From Lacticaseibacillus pabuli (GTDB lineage Bacteria; Bacillota; Bacilli; Lactobacillales; Lactobacillaceae), in NCBI RefSeq assembly GCF_028736235.1, contig NZ_CP117884.1:1-64000 (forward strand): a DNA stretch of 64,000 bases. The letters are read 5' to 3'. Under the pieces are notes generated by a model. That model was not told the DNA's origin. It ran no database searches and saw only the letters and a program-made list of their open reading frames with translations. Shown here piece after piece: positions 52,076-60,178 of this stretch. Made by a program: the position numbers and the translations under genes. Each line of letters starts with the position of its first letter. Positions within the stretch are counted from its first letter, which is position 1.

Positions 52076-52828
52076 CTACTTTGTTTTGGTAAATAAACGC
52101 TTGCGCAGTTCAGGAACCCGGCGCACACTCACTTCCAGCTTGTCCCCACTAACCATGGTGATTAGACGGTCCGCTAGCGAGACGCTTGCGGCATTATCGA
52201 GGTTCACAAGGTAACCGCGGGCGCATTCGAAAAACTTGGGCAACTTGTGCGACAGGTCACGGATGTTGCCCCGGAAACTGTCATCGACGTTGCTGGCGTG
52301 CAGGTCAATCATGCCGGATTGGTCTTGGCTGCTGCTAAAGTAGTAGATGTCGCTAACGGGTAACACCTGTGCCTCTGCACCGTTGTGGTAGGTGAAGTGG
52401 GGCACGGATTCGGCTGGCATATCGCGAATCGCTTGCACCGCCGTCTTCAGGGCATCATTGAGAATATTGATACCGTCGGGGATGAGCTCAGATTTTTCAA
52501 TTAACGTCAGTGGCATGACCTGGTGTTTGAGAATCAGGTAGGATTCGTCAGGGTGCTCGGTGATGTAAATAATCTGGGCAGTGCGGCTCGCGTGGCGAAT
52601 CTGCTGGCCAACCGAAATGCCGTCCAGTTGTTCGTCACCCAGGTCGATGTCGAGCAAGAAGACGGCGTCCGTATTTGCCCGCTGCGCAAATGCTGCCAGG
52701 AGGGCGCTGGGCTGATCCGTAGCGAGTGCCATCGTTAGCGGCAGCTTCTCAAATTCGGTAATGGTGTGTGCCGCTTGCTGGATGAAGGACCGCTCGTCCG
52801 CGTTGTTTTCCAGGATGTATAAGTCCAT
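52076..52828 (-). CDS. LytTR response regulator (AgrA/ComE-like)
   Basis: 250 aa. Receiver domain with phospho-Asp in FLLDIDLG, conserved Thr in IIYITEH; the Lys of the last motif is in LIEKSE. C-terminal LytTR DNA-binding domain (about 150-250: YYFSSSQDQSGMIDLH, FFECARGYLVNLDNAASV). Activates peptide-pheromone regulons in lactobacilli. Starts 1 bp after the kinase stop. Confidence 0.92.
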   Translation of the reverse strand: MDLYILENNADERSFIQQAAHTITEFEKLPLTMALATDQPSALLAAFAQRANTDAVFLLDIDLGDEQLDGISVGQQIRHASRTAQIIYITEHPDESYLILKHQVMPLTLIEKSELIPDGINILNDALKTAVQAIRDMPAESVPHFTYHNGAEAQVLPVSDIYYFSSSQDQSGMIDLHASNVDDSFRGNIRDLSHKLPKFFECARGYLVNLDNAASVSLADRLITMVSGDKLEVSVRRVPELRKRLFTKTK

Positions 52829-52829
52829 G

Positions 52830-54164
52830 TTATTGCGCCTCCTTTAGTCGTGGGTGTTTTGTTCGCGCAGTGTCGTATAGGCCTTCAACGATAATCCCCA
52901 TTTCGAGGTAATGGTGGTCGAGACTGATTTTTTGGTGCATATGCCCGTTTTTGGCCATAATCGCCCGCACGTTGCCGAGACCATAACCGTGGCCGGCGCC
53001 CTTGGTCGTTTTGGTGTGATCGCGCAGGGCACTGGCCGTGACGGCATCGGTGACTTGGTTACGCACGACGACTTCATAGCCGCCATTTTCACCGGTTAGG
53101 AATGCAATCATGACCTTCTTATCCGGCACATCCGCAGTCGCTTCAATTGCATTATCGAGCAGGATGCCAATGATGCGCAACAAGTCGAACACGTCTGCTT
53201 CGTTAATCTGCAACTTGCCATGGTCGACTTGCACGTTGAGTTTTGCCCCGGCGTTCAAGGCATCAGTCCACTTCACGTAGAGGAGGTTACGCAACTGCGC
53301 AGATGGCACCTGGCTCATGGCGGGCTGCTGAACGGACAATCCAGACAGGCGATCAGACGCGGTTTGCAGCATTGCCTTGGTATCACCAACGGAATTTGCG
53401 TCCTCACTGGCAACCGCAATTTTCAGGGTGTTGAGAATGTTTTTGTAATCGTGCAGTAGTTTATTTGAACGCTGCTGTTCGCGCTGGATGGATTCGTAAT
53501 AGGTTTCACGCGCTTCCTGAGCGGACTTCAGACTCTGGTTCTCCAGCGCCACGTTAGATGCACGCAGGGTGAAGTAGAGCAGGAGAATGTCAGAGCCTAG
53601 AATGAGGGCGATAAAGACTTCCAGCATGGATTCGTAGAGCCGGGGGTTGTTAGACATCGCGATAAAGAGGTTCATCAGGCTCGTGGCCAGGTAGGTGACG
53701 AGTAAGAAGACGGCAAGCTGGTTAGTCAGCGTCCGGTTAATGGTCATGACCCGTGATGATTTCGTTAGTCGGGGCTTGAACACCAAGAAGATACCGACTG
53801 CAATGGCGGCTAGCGTTAAGCCGAGAGCTAGTTCGATGAGTGGCACGTCTTGGGCAGTAGGCATCACAATGGGTAAGAAGACTGAAGCCAAAAAGAGCTG
53901 CAGACTGATGACGTTCAGGAACATAGCACCCCAGAATAGCTCGACGGTTTGTCGTTTGATGAGGCAGTACCCAGCGAACAAGACACCAATAATGCAGTCC
54001 CCAATCGCCGCGCCGTAAAGCGAGCACGCAATCATGATGACAGAAAAAGCCACCAATTTGAGCCAGCGGTGGTTCGCATTAATATAGGTGAGATACAAAT
54101 AGATACCTGAGATGTAGGCTGGACCAAACAGTGCGGTCGAGCCAATCAGGGAGACGATGTCCAA
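52830..54164 (-). CDS. GHKL sensor histidine kinase (AgrC/ComD-like)
   Basis: 444 aa. Six to seven membrane helices (about 1-215), then a coiled coil, the H-box LLHDYKNILNTL, N-box ILLDNAIEA and G-box GHGYGLGNV. Type-10 pheromone-sensing kinase. No gene for a double-glycine pheromone precursor is visible nearby, so the signal comes from elsewhere or from other strains. Confidence 0.92.
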   Translation of the reverse strand: MDIVSLIGSTALFGPAYISGIYLYLTYINANHRWLKLVAFSVIMIACSLYGAAIGDCIIGVLFAGYCLIKRQTVELFWGAMFLNVISLQLFLASVFLPIVMPTAQDVPLIELALGLTLAAIAVGIFLVFKPRLTKSSRVMTINRTLTNQLAVFLLVTYLATSLMNLFIAMSNNPRLYESMLEVFIALILGSDILLLYFTLRASNVALENQSLKSAQEARETYYESIQREQQRSNKLLHDYKNILNTLKIAVASEDANSVGDTKAMLQTASDRLSGLSVQQPAMSQVPSAQLRNLLYVKWTDALNAGAKLNVQVDHGKLQINEADVFDLLRIIGILLDNAIEATADVPDKKVMIAFLTGENGGYEVVVRNQVTDAVTASALRDHTKTTKGAGHGYGLGNVRAIMAKNGHMHQKISLDHHYLEMGIIVEGLYDTARTKHPRLKEAQ

Positions 54165-54257
54165 AATTTTAACCCCTTACCCTTAGCCAAAATCAAAATA
54201 TTCATTTTTTACCTTAACATATTCAGTTACAAACGACCATGATTGCGGTTTAGCACG

Positions 54258-54323
54258 ACGCCTAGCGCAAAATCACCCACGCTTAGCGTATTTTCCGGCA
54301 TGGATGCGAAATCTAGGTATGAT
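54258..54323 (+). promoter_or_regulatory. LytTR-type direct repeats and promoter, site 2
   Basis: ACGCCTAGCG (54258-54267) and ACGCTTAGCG (54279-54288), 21 bp apart; -10 TATGAT at 54318-54323, 39 bp from the second repeat start. Confidence 0.8.
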
Positions 54324-54346
54324 AAGCAATGTAGGAGGTGGTCATC

Positions 54347-54631
54347 GTGGGTAATCAAAGCCGAGCACTGTACATGCAGTTGCGTGAAGCGTATCGCGAG
54401 CCAGAAATGCGAACATATCCTGAGGTGCAGCAGATTTTGCTGACCGCGGGGCGCAAGTTGGATGGCAACGCGGATGGTGCTGTTTATACCGATGCCGTCG
54501 TCGTGCTGGAACGCGACCTTGCCAGCTTCTACATTGCGCATCACGATCTGCCCGAATCAGCGGCGGTGATTTACGCGGCAATCAAGGGGGATGTCCCTGA
54601 GGTGCTACGGGATGACACGCCGGTGCGTTAA
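54347..54631 (+). CDS. Bacteriocin-immunity-like protein 1
   Basis: 94 aa from GTG 54347, eight bases after AGGAGGTGG. Helical, in the size range of four-helix-bundle immunity proteins (LYMQLREAYREPEM, YTDAVVVLERDLASFYIAHH). Assignment rests on size, helicity, LytTR promoter and neighbours. First of three small genes in a row. Confidence 0.6.
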   Translation: MGNQSRALYMQLREAYREPEMRTYPEVQQILLTAGRKLDGNADGAVYTDAVVVLERDLASFYIAHHDLPESAAVIYAAIKGDVPEVLRDDTPVR

Positions 54632-54732
54632 GACGTGGTGTAATGGGCTGAAAAGGGAATGATGTTGGTGTAAGCTTGGGCGTATGGGTGGTAATTGACC
54701 ACCGAAAATACGCACACGCGGAGGCTAATAGC

Positions 54733-55011
54733 ATGGCAGCTCTATTAACAAGAGAAACACTGATTACAAAGTTGGGTACAATAATTGATGATCCAGTCAT
54801 TTCCGAAGAGGTCAAACAGGTCCTGACCAAGGCACTCCGCGAATTGCAGGATCCGGATAATCCGGATTACTCGTTGTCCATTAGCACGATGCGCAATGAG
54901 TTGTCGACTATCGGCAAACGCACACCGTTGCCTGGACCGATTGTGGCACTCATGGGTGACTTGATTCGCAGTAGCAAGAACTTGGGACTTAGCCTCATCT
55001 TCGGCTGGTAA
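54733..55011 (+). CDS. Bacteriocin-immunity-like protein 2
   Basis: 92 aa from ATG 54733 after GGAGG. Helical; the LNKAL-like segment VKQVLTKALRELQ and the C-terminal basic helix resemble enterocin-A-type immunity proteins. Read from the same promoter as protein 1. Confidence 0.65.
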   Translation: MAALLTRETLITKLGTIIDDPVISEEVKQVLTKALRELQDPDNPDYSLSISTMRNELSTIGKRTPLPGPIVALMGDLIRSSKNLGLSLIFGW

Positions 55012-55081
55012 TCATCGATGGGTATGGCGGTTAAGGGTAGCCGCGAGAACCCAGGGGTTGGCACACGTTATTATTATTCGG

Positions 55082-55141
55082 CGAGCCTGGAACCACTGCC
55101 CACGCATTAGCGGCGCAGCGTGTCGCAGGCTCGTATTTTTT
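55082..55141 (+). terminator. Terminator-like hairpin inside the immunity operon
   Basis: CGAGCCTG (55082-55089) with CAGGCTCG (55126-55133), large loop containing GCGCAGCG; six T residues (55136-55141) run directly into the next ribosome binding site. Confidence 0.55.
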
Positions 55142-55154
55142 GGAGGGGTTGCAA

Positions 55155-55484
55155 GTGGAGACAAAGGTCAACGAAAAGATGCTCGCGGCACTGCTTGATT
55201 TACGTGGCGCGCTGCGGGCACAGGACGCAACGCCTGCTGAAGAATCGGCGATTGGCGCGTTGAACGCGGCAATCAGCGAAACTGCGGATGGCAAACTCAA
55301 TGATATTGAATTGAATCGCCTGGGCAGTGCGCTGGTGACGAATTTGCAGCAACGTATTGGGCTAGAAGGCCTGCAGCTGGCACCAACTGCGCAAAAACGA
55401 CTAGATGGGTTGCTGCACGCGGTTCCCAAGCGGCACCAGCGGCTCAGTGCACGGCAAATATTTGCCGGGTCGCGGCTGTTTTAG
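55155..55484 (+). CDS. Bacteriocin-immunity-like protein 3
   Basis: 109 aa from GTG 55155 after GGAGGGG. Helical bundle (KMLAALLDLRGALRA, LNDIELNRLGSALVTNLQQ) with a basic C-terminal tail, typical of class IIa immunity proteins. Its expression may be lowered by the preceding hairpin. Confidence 0.65.
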   Translation: METKVNEKMLAALLDLRGALRAQDATPAEESAIGALNAAISETADGKLNDIELNRLGSALVTNLQQRIGLEGLQLAPTAQKRLDGLLHAVPKRHQRLSARQIFAGSRLF

Positions 55485-55500
55485 GCTGTAAATAAAAGAG

Positions 55501-55528
55501 ACGCTGCTCGCTTGAGCAACGCCTTTTT
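55501..55528. terminator. Bidirectional terminator
   Basis: CGCTGCTC-GCTT-GAGCAACG with T run on the plus strand and T-rich tail on the minus strand. Confidence 0.8.
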
Positions 55529-55532
55529 TGGT

Positions 55533-56477
55533 CTACTTACGTTCTGCGATAAAGTCCGAGTGAATGCCCACTGACTCGTCGGCGGCACCAATTGCCAGAC
55601 GCAGGGCCGCGGCACCCACATCCTTATAGTGGTGGTCAATTGTCGGAAAGCCCATCAGTTGGCCGCTGAGCTGCTGATCCTGACCCATGAGACCTGGGAC
55701 GCGCAGGTGGTGCTCCTTGTAGTACTGCGCAAAGCCCGTTGCGATGTCATCCCCATTGGCCATGATGAAGTCGGGGTTTAGGCCGTTGCTGATGAAGTAT
55801 TCGGCGGCCGCATAACCGTCCGCATAGGTCATGGTGTCATAGCGCATCATGCGCCGGTCGGGCTGCTGGCCAAAGACACGGGTGTACGCCGCGATGGTTT
55901 CGTGCGCGGTCGCAGACAGGGCGGGGTCGCGTGGGAGCAACAGCCCGACATTCTTGAAATGCCGCCGGTGAATCCAGGTGAACGCCTGCATGTAGGACGG
56001 ACCACGGTCACTGTAAGAGGCGAGAATCGGTTCGTCGCCAGGGTCGTGGCAGATGACGATCCGCCCGTACTTTTGGTAGTGCAACATCTCACTGATGGGG
56101 ATGTTGTGGGTGGTGAAGATGAGGCCGTCGAATGCTTTGCGGCGCAGTTGTTCGAGGTAGCCGCGTTCCTCATCATTTTTGTAGCGAGAAGGGAGCATCA
56201 GCAAGTTGTACCCCGCCGCAAAAGCCGCCGTCATGATGCCCGCTGTCATATCGAGGTAATAGGGGTGATCCACGTTGAGTGACACCACGCCGATATTCAT
56301 CGTCTTGCCGCGGCTGAGGTCACGGGCCATGTCGCTGGGGACATAGTCGAGGTCATCCATGACCTGCTGAATCTTGGTACGCACGCCGTCTGACACGTAA
56401 TTTTTGTTGTTGAGTACGCGGGATACTGTGGAAATAGAATACCCACTGATACGCGCCACGTCGCGAATGGTTGCCAT
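55533..56477 (-). CDS. LacI-family repressor
   Basis: 314 aa. HTH TIRDVARISGYSISTVSRVLNN, hinge helix YVPSDMARDLSRGK, then a periplasmic-binding-like effector domain (GVVSLNVDHPYYLD). Ligand unknown. Two LacI-type half-palindromes upstream of the EIIA at 56639 may be its targets. Confidence 0.9.
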   Translation of the reverse strand: MATIRDVARISGYSISTVSRVLNNKNYVSDGVRTKIQQVMDDLDYVPSDMARDLSRGKTMNIGVVSLNVDHPYYLDMTAGIMTAAFAAGYNLLMLPSRYKNDEERGYLEQLRRKAFDGLIFTTHNIPISEMLHYQKYGRIVICHDPGDEPILASYSDRGPSYMQAFTWIHRRHFKNVGLLLPRDPALSATAHETIAAYTRVFGQQPDRRMMRYDTMTYADGYAAAEYFISNGLNPDFIMANGDDIATGFAQYYKEHHLRVPGLMGQDQQLSGQLMGFPTIDHHYKDVGAAALRLAIGAADESVGIHSDFIAERK

Positions 56478-56522
56478 GATGATAAGCCTCCTCTGTCCTT
56501 ACTTTAACAATAATACAACACA

Positions 56523-56601
56523 ACACATGTGCAGCGGTGAACAGCCTCTGGATCGTTAGGAGGCGACCAGGAAGGGGGTCTGCTCACCGCTACGCATGTG
56601 T
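56523..56601 (-). other. 79-nt imperfect hairpin between EIIA and the LacI gene
   Basis: Long arms (56523-56540 with 56584-56601, two mismatches) enclose a smaller stem GCCTC...GAGGC. No T run, so not an ordinary terminator; it may be a processing or regulatory structure in the shared transcript. Confidence 0.5.
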
Positions 56602-56638
56602 CGTTAGCGGATTAGTGCGACAATCGCGTCGCATGGGG

Positions 56639-57085
56639 TTAGATGATTTCCTTAACAATTTTGTTTAACTCGCTGGCATTGCCAATCAGGCCATCGAGTT
56701 CACTCGCGTGGTCGCTGAAGACGGCTTCGGCCTTATCGGCGATTTCGTCGTAGCTCGTATCACCGGCGTCAGCTGGCATGACGACAACGAGGGCGTAGTC
56801 AATCGCGTTCGTACCGTTCCAGTTCACTGCTGGTGCGAGGGTAATCAGTACTGCCTTAGGGGCCTTGATGCTGGCCGCGGTGGCGTGGGTGATGAAGATG
56901 CGGTTGCCGGTGATCCGGTTTGTGTTGGCTCCGGCGCTGGCAAAGAGACCGCTGCGCATTTCCTGTTCATCAAGGTTCAGCTTGCTAGCAGTCCGCGCGG
57001 CGAGTTCCTTGAGCACATCAATTTGGTTGGTTGATGTGATTTCAACTTCGGTAACAACATTTTTCTTCGTAAGCAGTCCAAACAT
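56639..57085 (-). CDS. Stand-alone PTS EIIA (fructose/nitrogen-type)
   Basis: 148 aa from ATG 57085 after GGAGGT. Phospho-His67 in IFITHATAAS. No EIIB or EIIC next to it, so it probably serves a remote permease or a regulatory role. LacI repressor gene lies downstream in the same orientation. Confidence 0.83.
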   Translation of the reverse strand: MFGLLTKKNVVTEVEITSTNQIDVLKELAARTASKLNLDEQEMRSGLFASAGANTNRITGNRIFITHATAASIKAPKAVLITLAPAVNWNGTNAIDYALVVVMPADAGDTSYDEIADKAEAVFSDHASELDGLIGNASELNKIVKEII

Positions 57086-57150
57086 GATCAATACCTCCAT
57101 GGGTTGTGAGTGTTAGTAGTCTTCGGAAGCGGTCCACCCGCGCGGTTCGT

Positions 57151-57197
57151 GAACACGTTTTCCTTACGCTCTTAATGTACTTTCTCGAACGCGTTTC
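57151..57197 (-). promoter_or_regulatory. Candidate LacI-type operators upstream of EIIA
   Basis: Minus strand GAAAACGTGTTC (57151-57162) and GAAACGCGTTC (57187-57197): two related sequences with a central CG, the LacI/CcpA-family signature. Confidence 0.45.
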
Positions 57198-57304
57198 AGG
57201 TCAAGCACTTTTTTAAAATAAGTTGTGAAAGTTCTAATATCGCACATTTTGCTTCAATATGTAAAAAATCGCCGGTGAATTTCACCGACGATTGAATCCT
57301 GCCA

Positions 57305-57580
57305 TTACAATAAGCTTAATCCCATACCGCGACGACCCCAACCTTGGTAGGTTTCGCGCATGTCGGCGAGTAATGAGACTGCTGCCTGGTTCAGTTTTTG
57401 CTGAACGGCGAAGGCTGACATCGGGCGGGCGAGTGAGGCCGCAACGTGTTCGGCTGCCGTACCCTTCTGCAACTGCTGCACGGCATTAATGAACAGCTCG
57501 CGGACATCGTTGTCTAGTGTGGTGTCCTGACTGAGCTTACTGAGTCGCAACAAAAAATCCGAATCACTTAACTTTGCCAT
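57305..57580 (-). CDS. Bacteriocin-immunity-like protein 4
   Basis: 91 aa from ATG 57580 after AAAGGAGG. Helical (FLLRLSKLSQDTTLDNDVRE, LFINAVQQLQKG); Met/Gly/Arg-rich C-terminus. Resembles enterocin-A immunity proteins. Under LytTR site 3. Confidence 0.65.
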   Translation of the reverse strand: MAKLSDSDFLLRLSKLSQDTTLDNDVRELFINAVQQLQKGTAAEHVAASLARPMSAFAVQQKLNQAAVSLLADMRETYQGWGRRGMGLSLL

Positions 57581-57611
57581 GGTGATTCCTCCTTTGCTAT
57601 TCAATGGCCAT

Positions 57612-57677
57612 AGCATAGCACGAACGTTGGGGGTGGGATGACTTTACGCTAAGCGTGTCGAAAAATGCGCTCAGCGT
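57612..57677 (-). promoter_or_regulatory. LytTR-type direct repeats and promoter, site 3
   Basis: Minus strand ACGCTGAGCG (57668-57677) and ACGCTTAGCG (57647-57656), 21 bp apart; -10 TATGCT at 57612-57617, again 39 bp from the second repeat start. Confidence 0.8.
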
Positions 57678-57794
57678 CGTTTCACGTGAAACAAGGGGCG
57701 ACAGAAAAGCTTAAAAATATTTGCGAAACATGAATACAGCCACTTTGACAAAGAGAATATAATAGAAGTATCAAAAGATAGCGGAGGTGATGGC

Positions 57795-58517
57795 ATGGCA
57801 AAGAACAATGGCGGCAAGAAGAAGCACCGGCTCAGCAACTGGCTGTGGACGATTTTGCTGGTTGTTGGCTTCACCATTAGTCTGTTGCTGATATTCAATG
57901 AACCCGTTAAGTTGTGGGTCATTGGGCAGACGTCTGGGGATGCAACCCGCAGTGCACAGACACTGAAAAGTACCGATTACGCCAAGAACAAGGCGAAGAA
58001 GGCTAACTTTAAATTTAGTTCCGTCAAGGCGCTAGATCTCAGTAACGTGTCAAAGGCGGCGTTGCAACGCAAACTACATCCAATCGGTTTGATTGCGGTG
58101 CCAAGCGTGAAGATTTACCTGCCTATCCTCAATGGGCTCGGCAGTGACAACTTGACTGTGGGTGCTGGCACGATGAAGCCCGACCAGGTTATGGGTCAGG
58201 GTAACTATGCGCTCGCTGGTCACCATATCCACAAGCAGCCAACGCTGTTTTCACCACTTGAGAATGTGAAGGTGGGCAAGAAGATTTACATCACCGACAA
58301 GAAGAAGGTCTACACATACAAGATTGTCTTTGAGAAGGTGGTCGATAAGAGTCAGGTGCAGTACATCGATGACAGCCAGGGTAGCCACATTATCACGCTG
58401 GTCACCTGTGCGGCCGATCAGATTCTGCAACCTGAACGGCAGATTGTGCGTGGCAAGCTGGTCAAGGTGACCAATGCGAGCGACAAGCATCTGCGTGTGT
58501 TCATGGAAAATAAGTAG
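57795..58517 (+). CDS. srtA: Class A sortase
   Basis: 240 aa. N-terminal membrane anchor (about 16-36), then the sortase barrel: His in ALAGHHI (143/144), Cys205 in TLVTCAA, Arg215 in ERQIVRG. Anchors LPXTG proteins to peptidoglycan. Housekeeping type. Confidence 0.93.
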   Translation: MAKNNGGKKKHRLSNWLWTILLVVGFTISLLLIFNEPVKLWVIGQTSGDATRSAQTLKSTDYAKNKAKKANFKFSSVKALDLSNVSKAALQRKLHPIGLIAVPSVKIYLPILNGLGSDNLTVGAGTMKPDQVMGQGNYALAGHHIHKQPTLFSPLENVKVGKKIYITDKKKVYTYKIVFEKVVDKSQVQYIDDSQGSHIITLVTCAADQILQPERQIVRGKLVKVTNASDKHLRVFMENK

Positions 58518-58526
58518 TGTTGATGT

Positions 58527-58558
58527 AGCGGTTGTCCAGTTGGATGACCGCTTTTTTG
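58527..58558 (+). terminator. Terminator after sortase
   Basis: AGCGGTTGTCC with GGATGACCGCT (one wobble), then TTTTTT. Confidence 0.8.
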
Positions 58559-58570
58559 GTGCGCGGAGAA

Positions 58571-58604
58571 ACAAAACGGCAACGGAGAATGTCTCCGTTG
58601 CCGT
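58571..58604 (-). terminator. Terminator after the 107-aa gene
   Basis: ACGGCAACGGAGA/TCTCCGTTGCCGT perfect 13-bp stem; T-rich tail on the minus strand. Confidence 0.8.
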
Positions 58605-58616
58605 CAAAATCGTACT

Positions 58617-58940
58617 TTAGATGAGTGGCTTGTAAACTAGCTCCACAATACCCTTGTGCGCCGCAAAGTTAACGCCCGCAATTTCCTGTTCTAGCAACTT
58701 CTGGTATTCGTCCAGGACGTCTGCCGGCAGCGGCGTGCAGGACCGCAACTGATCAATCAGGCCGAGGGGACTATTGGCTTTCTTGATGTCAGCGAAGATG
58801 GCGATGTTCGTCAGCACGTCTGACAGTAGGCCGGACAAGACGCTGTCGGGCTTGCCACCCTCGTCAGTAATGATGACCGTGCGCTGGTTAAGGTCAGCGT
58901 GGTCGATGTGAATCAGCTGCAATGCGGTAAACACATTCAT
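58617..58940 (-). CDS. Hypothetical protein, 107 aa
   Basis: Mostly helical, no membrane segment; GGAGG before the ATG. Not recognised. Monocistronic, between sortase and the repeat element. Confidence 0.6.
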   Translation of the reverse strand: MNVFTALQLIHIDHADLNQRTVIITDEGGKPDSVLSGLLSDVLTNIAIFADIKKANSPLGLIDQLRSCTPLPADVLDEYQKLLEQEIAGVNFAAHKGIVELVYKPLI

Positions 58941-59073
58941 ATTGGGGCCTCCGATGTTTGTTGACTATATATTAGCAGACAAACGGGTTGGATAACAGCC
59001 GTTTAATGTGACACTGCCCATGCTGCGTTCGACGCATACACAGGTTAGCCGACAATATTAATATAGTAGAAAC

Positions 59074-59121
59074 TAAAAAACACGCCACCACCGTTGGACG
59101 AATTGTCTAACGGTGATGGCG
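59074..59121 (-). terminator. Terminator of the lysine-type ABC operon
   Basis: 17-position stem (59105-59121 with 59083-59099, two mismatches) then TGTTTTTT on the minus strand. It lies beyond the repeat element, so the element is transcribed in the 3' UTR. Confidence 0.8.
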
Positions 59122-59143
59122 CGTTTGGCGTGGTTGTCGAATT

Positions 59144-59417
59144 TTCTAAGCGCGCTTCTGCGCACACTTACTTAGAACGGCTCTGGGACGCAGAAACCTG
59201 CGGCTAACAAGATAAGAGATTAAACCAGCAAAGCCCGCTGGTCTAATCCCTTATCCCGTTAGTCCTCGCTTTCTAGGCGCGTCCCTGCGCACACTTAGAA
59301 CGGCTCCGAAGCGCAGAAACCTGCGGCTAACAAAGAATCGGTCTAAACCAGCAAAACCCGCTGGCTTAAACCGATTCTCCGTTAGTCCTCAGTTTCTAAG
59401 CGCGCTTCTGCGCACAC
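59144..59417 (-). repeat. 3'-UTR covarying repeat element, copies B1 and B2 (two tandem units)
   Basis: Three 24-bp terminal repeats (59144-59167, 59271-59294, 59394-59417) enclose two modules. The variable hairpins differ in sequence but stay complementary (GATAAGAGATTAAACCAG / CTGGTCTAATCCCTTATC; AGAATCGGTCTAAACCAG / CTGGCTTAAACCGATTCT). The outer pairs also co-vary: GGGACGC with GCGTCCC, GAAGCGC with GCGCTTC. Begins 4 bp after the stop of the ABC ATPase gene and lies before its terminator. Confidence 0.88.
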
Positions 59418-59421
59418 TGGA

Positions 59422-60165
59422 TTAAACCTTATTCAAGTACCGCTTCAGGAAGTCACGGGTCACTTCTTCTTGCGGGTTACCGAAGACTTGGTCTGGGGTG
59501 CCTTCTTCGGCGACGATACCCTCATTCATGAAGAGCACCTTGTCGGAGACGTCGCGTGCGAACTGCATTTCGTGGGTGACCACAATCATGGTCAACCCAG
59601 TCTTCGCAAGGTCCGTCATCGCGTTCAAGACATCGTCAACCATTTCGGGATCCAGCGCACTGGTTGGTTCGTCGAACAGCAGGACTTCTGGGTCCATGGC
59701 TTCAGCACGCGCAATGGCGACACGCTGCTTTTGACCACCGGAGAGCTGAGCGGGCTTGGCGTTAACGAATGGGTCCATGTTCAGCTGGCTCAGGACTTCC
59801 ATCGCGTGGGCCTTGGCATCCGCCTGGCTTCGCTTCAGGACACTCATCTGTGGTACGACGATGTTGTCGAGCACAGTGAGGTTGTTAAACAGGTTGAAGT
59901 TTTGGAACACCATGCCGACCTTGGCGCGGTAATGCTCGAGGTCGAACTTGTCGGCCTGGATATCATCGCCATGGAATAGCACCTTGCCGCCCGTTGGTGG
60001 TTCGAGGAGGTTGAGTCCGCGTAGCAACGTGGACTTACCGGAACCGGAACGGCCGATGATGGAGAGCACTTCACCGCGAGTCACGGTTAAGTTGATATCC
60101 CGCAGAACTTCATGGTCGCCGAAGCTCTTACGGAGGTTTTGTACTTCGAGAATTGTTTCAGGCAT
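59422..60165 (-). CDS. Amino acid ABC transporter ATPase (probably lysine)
   Basis: 247 aa. Walker [10 protein letters not shown], signature [14 protein letters not shown], Walker [15 protein letters not shown]: polar amino acid uptake (GlnQ-like) family. Second gene of the operon under the lysine riboswitch, which suggests lysine as substrate. The repeat element follows its stop. Confidence 0.92.
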   Translation of the reverse strand: MPETILEVQNLRKSFGDHEVLRDINLTVTRGEVLSIIGRSGSGKSTLLRGLNLLEPPTGGKVLFHGDDIQADKFDLEHYRAKVGMVFQNFNLFNNLTVLDNIVVPQMSVLKRSQADAKAHAMEVLSQLNMDPFVNAKPAQLSGGQKQRVAIARAEAMDPEVLLFDEPTSALDPEMVDDVLNAMTDLAKTGLTMIVVTHEMQFARDVSDKVLFMNEGIVAEEGTPDQVFGNPQEEVTRDFLKRYLNKV

Positions 60166-60178
60166 TGCGGTTTCCTCC

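Noticed and set aside
59144..59417. CRISPR array, because of regularly spaced 24-bp repeats (about 124 bp period)
   Set aside because: Repeats are imperfect, spacing is far too long, the inter-repeat DNA is conserved between copies and folds, and no cas gene is near.
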